From an uncultured Bacteroidales bacterium (GTDB lineage Bacteria; Bacteroidota; Bacteroidia; Bacteroidales; Bacteroidaceae), in assembly GCA_902787575.1 (NCBI GenBank), contig CADAGX010000001.1, forward strand, positions 62,001 to 126,000: a DNA stretch of 64,000 nucleotides, in the 5' to 3' direction. The position numbers and the translations under genes are program-made. The notes below the pieces were generated by a model. It was not told where the DNA came from, made no database searches, and saw only the letters and a program-made list of their open reading frames with translations. Below, piece after piece: positions 58,355 to 64,000 of the stretch (the first letter of the stretch is position 1; every line of letters starts with the position of its first letter).

Positions 58355-59579
58355 CGAAATAATGGCTCCCGTGGGCTCGCCCGAGTCGCTGGCCGCCGCC
58401 CTGAGGGCCGGTGCAGACAGCGTGTACTTCGGCATCGAGAACCTGAACATGCGGGCACACTCGGCCTCCACATTCACCATAGACGACCTGCGACGCATCG
58501 CAGAAGAGTGTCGTCGCTGCGGAGTGAAGAGCTACCTAACGGTTAACACCATCATCTATGGCGAGGACCTGCCGCTCATGCGCCAGATTCTGGACGCCGC
58601 AATGCGAGCCGACATCTCGGCTGTCATCGCCTCGGACGTGGCAGTCCTGCAGTACTGCCGCCAAATCGGGCAGGAAGTCCACCTCTCCACGCAGCTCAAT
58701 ATCAGCAACATCGAAGCGCTGAAGTTCTACGCCCAGTATGCAGACGTGGTGGTGCTGGCTCGCGAGCTGAACCTCAGCCAAGTGGCCGAGATACACCGCC
58801 AAGTGATGGAGCAGCACATCTGCGGCCCGTCGGGAGAGCCGGTGCGCATAGAGATGTTCTGCCACGGAGCACTCTGCATGGCCGTGAGCGGCAAGTGCTA
58901 CCTCAGCCTCGACAACACTGGACGCAGCGCCAACCGAGGCGAATGCATGCAGCTCTGCCGCCGCGGATACACAGTGCGCGACCGCGAGACGGGCACCGAG
59001 CTGGACATAGACAACAAATACATCATGTCGCCTCGCGACCTGAAGACCATCCGCTTCATCGACCAAATGATGCAGGCCGGAGTACGCGTCTTCAAGATAG
59101 AAGGGCGCGCACGAGGCGCCGAATACGTGGACACCGTAGTGCGCTGCTATCGCGAGGCCATCAACGCAGTGCTCGACGGCACCTTTACCACCGAGCGCAA
59201 AGACGAGTGGGACGAACGGCTCAGACGCGTCTTCAACCGAGGCTTCTGGGACGGCTACTACCTGGGCCAGACGCTGGGCGAATGGAGCGACTGCCACGGC
59301 TCCAAAGCCACCGAGCGCAAAGTCTATGTGGGACGGGGCGTGAAATACTACAGCAAGCTGGGCGTAGCCGAGTTCAAAATCCAGGCTGCAACGCTCAGCG
59401 TAGGCGATAAGATACTCGTCACCGGCCCCACCACTGGAGCCCTGGAAGCAGAAGTCACCGAGATACGCTTCGACCTTCAGCCCGTACAGACCGCACACCA
59501 GGGGCAGCACATCAGCATTCCGCTGCCGCAGAAGATTCGGCCCAGCGACAAACTGTTCCGACTCATAGAAGACAAATAA
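58323..59579 (+). CDS. Peptidase U32 family protein (TrhP/RlhA-like RNA hydroxylation factor)
   Basis: 418 residues from the ATG at 58323; 58338 is an equally plausible in-frame start and 58362 (MAPVGSPESL) gives the conserved family N-terminus. Motifs: GADSVYFG, HLSTQLNISNIEALKFY, and a cysteine set in EMFCHGALCMAVSGKCYLS and GECMQLCRRGY, probably binding an iron-sulfur cluster. FKIEGRARGAEYV is also typical. Members once called collagenases include proteins needed for 5-hydroxyuridine in tRNA or 23S rRNA hydroxylation. Location next to a tRNA dihydrouridine synthase supports an RNA-modification role. Confidence 0.92.
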   Translation: MDYKTMDSELYEIMAPVGSPESLAAALRAGADSVYFGIENLNMRAHSASTFTIDDLRRIAEECRRCGVKSYLTVNTIIYGEDLPLMRQILDAAMRADISAVIASDVAVLQYCRQIGQEVHLSTQLNISNIEALKFYAQYADVVVLARELNLSQVAEIHRQVMEQHICGPSGEPVRIEMFCHGALCMAVSGKCYLSLDNTGRSANRGECMQLCRRGYTVRDRETGTELDIDNKYIMSPRDLKTIRFIDQMMQAGVRVFKIEGRARGAEYVDTVVRCYREAINAVLDGTFTTERKDEWDERLRRVFNRGFWDGYYLGQTLGEWSDCHGSKATERKVYVGRGVKYYSKLGVAEFKIQAATLSVGDKILVTGPTTGALEAEVTEIRFDLQPVQTAHQGQHISIPLPQKIRPSDKLFRLIEDK

Positions 59580-59612
59580 CAAACCATATTAAAATCAAAA
59601 CACACACCCATT

Positions 59613-60710
59613 ATGAAGACCAAAAGACTTTCTTTCCTACTGCTGATGGTGTGGGCCACAATGCTTTCGGCCCAGACACCAAAGGACGTGAAGTACACGT
59701 TCACCGAAGCTGCCGACCTGACACTCATAGGACGGCTCTTCACAGACAATCCAATCCCGTATCACCGCGTAGACACCACTCGTTTCCACGGCTTCACTCC
59801 GGGCGAGAACTTCCAAGTGCGGCAGGGAGCAGGCATGGCATGCGTCTTCCGCACCAACTCCACCACCATCTCTGTGCAGACACAGTACGGACAGGTGAAT
59901 TTCCCAGTGAACACGATGGGACTTGCAGCCCGCGGCTACGACCTCTACATCCGCCAGGACGGGCGCTGGCTCTATGCCAACAGCGCCGTTGCCACCGACA
60001 AGAATCTGGAAAGCAACGTCGTACTCATCCGCGACATGGACAACACAGAGAAGGAATGCATGATCTACCTGCCCATGTACAGCGAAGTCAAGGGCCTGAA
60101 GATTGGTGTGCAGGAAGGCGCCACACTGCAGGCAATGGAAAACCCGTTCCGCCACCGCATCGTCTTCTTCGGCAGTAGCTTCACACACGGAGTGAGCACC
60201 TCGCGCACAGGCATGAGCTACCCCCTGCAGCTGGAGCGCGCCACAGGCCTCCACATCGTAAGCCTTGGCTGCTCGGGCAACTGCAAGCTGCAACCCTACT
60301 TCTGCGACGTGCTCTGCGCCACCCAGGCCGATGCCTTCGTCTTCGACACCTTCTCCAACCCCAGCATCCCCGAGATAGAGCAGCGCCTCTTCCCCTTCAT
60401 TGAGAAACTGCAGAAGGCTCACCCGGGCGTGCCCCTCATCTTCCAGCGCACCATCTACCGCGAGCGCCGCAACTTCAGCCAGTCTGTAAACAAGTTTGAG
60501 GGCGACCGTCAGCACCGCGCAGAGCAGCTGATGAAAGAGGCGTGCAAGCGCTACAAAGACGTCTATTACATCGACGTAACGAATGCCACATCGCCCACCC
60601 ACGAGACCAGCGTCGACGGCACACACCCCGGCGACTATGGCTACACACTCTGGGCCGAATCGCTCCGCAAACCCCTCCTGAAGATTCTGAAGAAGTACGG
60701 CATCAAATAA
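59613..60710 (+). CDS. Secreted SGNH/GDSL-type hydrolase
   Basis: 365 residues with a signal peptide (LSFLLLMVWATMLSAQ). An N-terminal beta-sandwich (about residues 22-175) precedes the SGNH domain, as in CE2/CE3-type carbohydrate esterases. The catalytic block I reads as FFGSSFTHGVS (Ser), then SLGCSGNCKLQPYF (Gly and Asn), and DGTHPGDYGY with the Asp-His pair. Likely periplasmic deacetylation of glycans (inference). It follows the U32 gene by 33 nt on an A-rich leader. Confidence 0.88.
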   Translation: MKTKRLSFLLLMVWATMLSAQTPKDVKYTFTEAADLTLIGRLFTDNPIPYHRVDTTRFHGFTPGENFQVRQGAGMACVFRTNSTTISVQTQYGQVNFPVNTMGLAARGYDLYIRQDGRWLYANSAVATDKNLESNVVLIRDMDNTEKECMIYLPMYSEVKGLKIGVQEGATLQAMENPFRHRIVFFGSSFTHGVSTSRTGMSYPLQLERATGLHIVSLGCSGNCKLQPYFCDVLCATQADAFVFDTFSNPSIPEIEQRLFPFIEKLQKAHPGVPLIFQRTIYRERRNFSQSVNKFEGDRQHRAEQLMKEACKRYKDVYYIDVTNATSPTHETSVDGTHPGDYGYTLWAESLRKPLLKILKKYGIK

Positions 60711-60728
60711 AAGCCCCCACCCTGAGGG

Positions 60729-60759
60729 CGAAATCGTAAATCCGTAAATCGTAAATCAC
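60729..60759 (+). repeat. GTAAATC-type short array directly before a TTG start
   Basis: ATCGTAAATCCGTAAATC and GTAAATCAC lead straight into TTG at 60760. A GAGGGCGAAAT stretch precedes it, as at 52450. Confidence 0.7.
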
Positions 60760-61725
60760 TTGTTTTTTCGCTCGCTACTATTCGCCATACTATTCACCAC
60801 TCCCATTGCCATGCACTCCAGGGCAGGGAGTGGTGGAAAGTCCTTGTCGCGATGGCACATCCCGCGGGGGCACTACAGCGGCATCACACCACTGGGCGGC
60901 ATGCGCTACGCCATCGTCTCGGACAAAGAGCCGCAGGCAGGCTTCTTCGTCTGGGAGATTGAGCAGGACCCATCGACTGGCGTCATCCGGCACGTGCAGT
61001 CCACAGGCTTCCGAGGCACAGATTACCCCTACGTACGCGATGCAGAGGGCATCTGTTTCTGCCCCTGGCGCGAAGGCATCCTCATCAGCGGAGAAGCCGA
61101 CCAGCGCATCCTCGAACATCGCAGCGACGGCAGCCTCACCCATCAGGAGCTGCCCATACCGCAGTCCTGCGACACGGCACACATACGCCCCAACCGAGGC
61201 TTCGAGGCGCTCGCCTGCGACACACTGCGCCGCCTCGTCTGGACCTGCACCGAGTCGCCGCTCCTCGAGGACACCACAGCCACCCTGCGCCTGCTCTGCT
61301 TCGACTCCCGCCTGCGCCTGCTCCACCAATACCGCTACCCGCTGGAGGCAGAGCAAGCCCGCAACCACGGACGCGACCACTACCACGGAGTCGTGGCCCT
61401 GGCCACCCAAGCCGACGGCTCGCTGCTCGTGCTCGAACGCGAGGCACGCATAGCTCGTCGCTACAGCGGCAGCCGCTGCTGGCACCGACTCTTCAGCTTC
61501 CGCCCCCAGACAGGCGAGAAGCGCCAAATCCAAGCGTGGAAGACACGCTTCAACGTCTTCGACACACGCTTTGCAAACTACGAAGGCATGTGCCTCGGGC
61601 GTCCCCTGCCCGATGGCCGGCAGACCCTGCTCCTCGTCTCCGACTCGCAAGGCGGCTACGGACGCGGCCCGTGGCGTCTGAAAGACCGCCTGCGCCTGCT
61701 CGTACTGCCAGCCCCGGCACCCTAA
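60760..61725 (+). CDS. Secreted phytase-like esterase domain protein
   Basis: 321 residues starting at TTG 60760, chosen because a signal peptide (FFRSLLFAILFTTPIAMHSRA) begins there and no ATG precedes it. The beta-propeller-like domain matches the esterase-like activity of phytase family: HYSGITPLGGMRYAIVSD, DAEGICFCPWREGILISGEA, NRGFEALACD, and ARRYSGSRCWHRLFSF. Family members act on phosphate esters or related substrates; the true activity is unclear. It is 49 nt after the SGNH hydrolase gene. Confidence 0.8.
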   Translation: MFFRSLLFAILFTTPIAMHSRAGSGGKSLSRWHIPRGHYSGITPLGGMRYAIVSDKEPQAGFFVWEIEQDPSTGVIRHVQSTGFRGTDYPYVRDAEGICFCPWREGILISGEADQRILEHRSDGSLTHQELPIPQSCDTAHIRPNRGFEALACDTLRRLVWTCTESPLLEDTTATLRLLCFDSRLRLLHQYRYPLEAEQARNHGRDHYHGVVALATQADGSLLVLEREARIARRYSGSRCWHRLFSFRPQTGEKRQIQAWKTRFNVFDTRFANYEGMCLGRPLPDGRQTLLLVSDSQGGYGRGPWRLKDRLRLLVLPAPAP

Positions 61726-61792
61726 TCCGCCTCCCACAAAATCCATACAAAGCGTCATCGCCTCGGGCGGAGGGAAAAAAATGACGTTTCTC

Positions 61793-61823
61793 TTGCCTGT
61801 TTCAGCGGTTTGCCATATCTTTG
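61793..61823 (+). promoter_or_regulatory. Promoter for the serine acetyltransferase gene
   Basis: TTG (61793-61795), a 20-nt spacer, then TATCTTTG (61816-61823), 36 nt before the ATG at 61860. Confidence 0.6.
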
Positions 61824-61859
61824 CACACGAATTATAGAACTCAGATTTTTTCACTTGCG

Positions 61860-62813
61860 ATGAGTCTTGCAGACCCGAACCAACTGCTGCAGCAGGCAGT
61901 CGCCGAACTCTCGGACGACAGGCAACTGCACGGTTTGCTGCACGAATGCTGCTGCAACGTGCCGCTACCCTCTGCCCCGGCGCTGGCCGAGGTGATAGAA
62001 TTGTGTAGAGCCGTGCTCTTCCCGGGCTTCTTCGGCGACCCCAACGTAACGCGTTGCACACTGCAGCGCCACATGACACAACACATCCAACGGCTGCAGC
62101 CCCTGCTGGCCGAACAGATACTCTCGGGCCTCTGTTTCCATGAGCCGAAAGACGACGGAAAGGCAGTGCCAGAAAGTTCGAAGGCTCAGCTGGCTCAGGA
62201 GCTGGCCACGAAGTTTATATGCCGCCTGCCCGAACTGCGACAGACGCTGGCCACCGACGTGGAAGCCTCCTACAAAGGCGACCCGGCCGCTGAGTCGCGC
62301 GCCGAGATAATCAGCTGCTACCCAGTTATCAAAGCAGTCACCAACTATCGCATTGCACACGAACTCCTGCTGCTGGGCGTGCCACTGATACCGCGCATCA
62401 TTACGGAAATGGCACACAGCGAGACGGGCATCGACATACATCCGGCAGCCACCATCGGCTCGCACTTTACCATCGACCACGGGACGGGTGTGGTGATTGG
62501 TGCCACGTGCATCATTGGCAACAATGTGAAGCTCTATCAGGGCGTGACGCTCGGCGCAAAGAGTTTCCCGCTCGACGAAGAGGGGAACCCCATCAAGGGC
62601 ATCCCTCGCCACCCCATACTGGAGGACGACGTAATCGTATATAGCAACGCCACCGTGCTGGGCCGCATCACCATAGGCCGCGGGACGGTGATCGGCGGCA
62701 ACGTCTGGGTGACGGAAAGCACGAAGCCCGGGCAGCAGATACTGCAAGGAAAAAAGATTAAAAGCCAACTGAAGGATATCATTATCAAACCAGAAGACTA
62801 TGGCGGACTTTGA
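61860..62813 (+). CDS. cysE: Serine O-acetyltransferase
   Basis: 317 residues from the ATG at 61860; the longer frame begins inside the promoter. It makes O-acetylserine from serine and acetyl-CoA for cysteine synthesis. An N-terminal helical domain (LLQQAVAELSDDRQ) leads to the left-handed beta-helix: DIHPAATIGSHFTIDHGTGV, IGATCIIGNNVKLYQGVTLG, HPILEDDVIVYSNATVLGRI and IGGNVWVTES. The long N-terminal extension is of the type found in plant-like and Bacteroidota enzymes. Its stop overlaps the next gene by 14 nt. Confidence 0.95.
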   Translation: MSLADPNQLLQQAVAELSDDRQLHGLLHECCCNVPLPSAPALAEVIELCRAVLFPGFFGDPNVTRCTLQRHMTQHIQRLQPLLAEQILSGLCFHEPKDDGKAVPESSKAQLAQELATKFICRLPELRQTLATDVEASYKGDPAAESRAEIISCYPVIKAVTNYRIAHELLLLGVPLIPRIITEMAHSETGIDIHPAATIGSHFTIDHGTGVVIGATCIIGNNVKLYQGVTLGAKSFPLDEEGNPIKGIPRHPILEDDVIVYSNATVLGRITIGRGTVIGGNVWVTESTKPGQQILQGKKIKSQLKDIIIKPEDYGGL

Positions 62814-64000
62814 GATGATAGCCAAGACGTTCCAAGGACTGGAGAATGTCTTGGCCGAGGAACTGACCGGACTGGGTGCCAACAACATCCAGACGGGACA
62901 CCGCATGGTGTCGTTCACCGGCAACCGCGAGATGCTCTACAGAGCAAACTTCGCACTGCGGACGGCCATCCGCGTGCTGAAACCCATCAAGCACTTCCGG
63001 GCCACTTCGGCCGACGAGGTCTACGAGGCAGTGAAGGCCATCGACTGGAGTCAATACATGACGGAGGACACTACGTTCGCAGTGGACAGTGTGGTGTTCA
63101 GCAACGAGTTTCGCCACAGCAAATTCGTGGCATACAAGGTGAAGGATGCCATAGCCGACCAGTTTCGCGAGAAGACGGGCCGGCGCCCCAATGTGCACAT
63201 CACGAACCCCGACCTGCAGCTCAATATCCACGTGGCGGAATACGACTGCACGCTCAGTCTGGACAGCAGCGGCGAGAGCCTGCACCGGCGCGGCTACCGG
63301 CAGGAGGCCGTGGAGGCTCCGCTCAACGAGGTGCTGGCCGCAGGCATCATCCTGATGACGGGCTGGCGAGGCGAATGCGACCTCATAGACCCGATGTGCG
63401 GCAGCGGCACCATCCCCATAGAGGCGGCCCTCATAGCCCGTGGCATCGCGCCCGGCGTCTATCGCAAGGAATATGCCTTCGAGAAATGGAACGACTTCGA
63501 CCGCGAGCTCTTCGACAGCATCTACGAAGACGACTCTGCCGAGCGACCCTTCGAACACCATATCTATGGTTACGACCTCAATCACAACGCAGTGGCCATC
63601 GCACTGCGCAACGTCAAGGCTGCAGGACTCAGCAAGGAGGTGAGCATCGCACAGCAGGACTTTGCCAACTTCGAGCAGCCGGCACAGAAGAGCATCCTCA
63701 TCACCAACCCGCCCTATGGCGAGCGCATCTCGGCACCCGACTTGCTGGGCCTCTACCGCATGATTGGCGAGAGGCTGAAGCACGAGTTCCAGGGCAACGA
63801 GGCGTGGGTGCTGAGCTACCGCGAGGAATGCTTCGACAAGATAGGCCTGAAGCCCTCGCTGCGGACACCGCTCTTCAACGGCTCGCTGGAATGCGAACTC
63901 AGAAAGTACCAGATGTTCAGCGGAAAGTTCAACGACCTGCGGGCACAGGGCGGCGACATCAAGACAGCCCACGAGCGCCGGCTGATGGCCGACCACAAAC
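62800..64000 (+). CDS. THUMP-domain class I RNA methyltransferase, RlmL-like (3' end outside window)
   Basis: Open from the ATG at 62800 to the window end, 400 codons visible. N-terminal THUMP region: MADFEMIAKTFQGLENVLAE, YRANFALRTAIRVLKPI, LQLNIHVAEYDCTLSLDSSG. The methyltransferase domain follows: GYRQEAVEAPLNEVLAAGII, DPMCGSGTIPIEAALIA (SAM-binding) and ITNPPYGER, the NPPY catalytic motif. These match RlmL (23S rRNA m2G2445) and related enzymes annotated as N6-adenine DNA methylases. The start overlaps the cysE stop, giving translational coupling. The C-terminus is missing. Confidence 0.93.
   Translation, partial: MADFEMIAKTFQGLENVLAEELTGLGANNIQTGHRMVSFTGNREMLYRANFALRTAIRVLKPIKHFRATSADEVYEAVKAIDWSQYMTEDTTFAVDSVVFSNEFRHSKFVAYKVKDAIADQFREKTGRRPNVHITNPDLQLNIHVAEYDCTLSLDSSGESLHRRGYRQEAVEAPLNEVLAAGIILMTGWRGECDLIDPMCGSGTIPIEAALIARGIAPGVYRKEYAFEKWNDFDRELFDSIYEDDSAERPFEHHIYGYDLNHNAVAIALRNVKAAGLSKEVSIAQQDFANFEQPAQKSILITNPPYGERISAPDLLGLYRMIGERLKHEFQGNEAWVLSYREECFDKIGLKPSLRTPLFNGSLECELRKYQMFSGKFNDLRAQGGDIKTAHERRLMADHK

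Noticed and set aside
1..64000. tRNA, rRNA, integrase, transposase or defence genes
   Set aside because: I looked for cloverleaf-like ends, transposase and helicase/nuclease motifs in gaps and ORFs and found none I could support.

Overview
The window looks like a chromosome segment of a gut-type Bacteroidales, most likely Prevotellaceae, with moderately high G+C. The grounds are Bacteroidota promoters (TTTG about 19-21 nt before TAnnTTTG), a short primary sigma factor of about 286 residues, lipoproteins with typical lipoboxes, GLUG-repeat surface proteins with C-terminal sorting-like tails, and many carbohydrate-active enzymes. I see no rRNA, tRNA, CRISPR array, transposase or phage gene, and no SusC/SusD pair. 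The left gene is cut at its 5' end and the right gene at its 3' end.

Layout. 1-4200: tail of a GLUG surface protein, a membrane TPR-HTH regulator and a lipoprotein serpin. 4202-12085: a tandem family of four related secreted proteins sharing a carboxypeptidase-regulatory-like N-terminus; the last is fused to a large MG2-like and plug-like region. 12086-12657: a non-coding interval between convergent genes holding a large imperfect inverted repeat built from ACCTACAC units. 12658-20922 (mostly minus): GH3, a LamG protein of unknown function, a small membrane protein and a GH31 enzyme with SusE/F-like C-terminal modules. 21091-28757 (plus): rmlC-rmlD-rmlA-rmlB (dTDP-L-rhamnose), a GH43 lipoprotein, then a steroid 5-alpha-reductase homologue, an Old Yellow Enzyme family reductase and an SDR dehydrogenase. 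28906-31860: a stand-alone RQC-domain protein, mannose-6-phosphate isomerase and a membrane acyltransferase. 31966-41016 (minus): a 2281-residue GLUG protein followed by a FAS1 lipoprotein. 41303-45161: GH105 and GH2. 45245-49353: htpX-lemA, rpoD and an M20 deacylase. 49464-64000 (plus): acyl-CoA synthetase, prfB, a 47-residue membrane protein, a CYTH phosphatase, an Lrp regulator, a peptidase C26-M19 fusion, glutaminyl cyclase, sufE, dus, a U32 protein, an SGNH hydrolase, a phytase-like esterase domain protein, serine acetyltransferase and an RlmL-type methyltransferase.

Genes that probably work together: rmlCDAB make dTDP-L-rhamnose. The three genes after GH43 match the 5AR-5BR-HSDH trio reported for 3-oxo-delta4 bile acid and steroid reduction in gut Bacteroidota. 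lemA and htpX form the usual envelope pair. The C26-M19 fusion followed by a secreted glutaminyl cyclase suggests peptide processing.

Non-coding structure is unusually rich. It includes the inverted-repeat element at 12.1-12.5 kb, dispersed CACACGTCGC motifs at 12.3 and 28.8 kb, an inverted pair of about 130-nt hairpin elements at 48.0 and 53.2 kb, CCCCTCCC/GGGAGGGG palindromes between 48 and 54 kb, and short 7-8 nt arrays (GTAAATC type and AACTATR type) placed directly before or across start codons at six genes. Two genes of the 4-12 kb family have a promoter -7 element only four bases before the ATG, which implies leaderless mRNAs.
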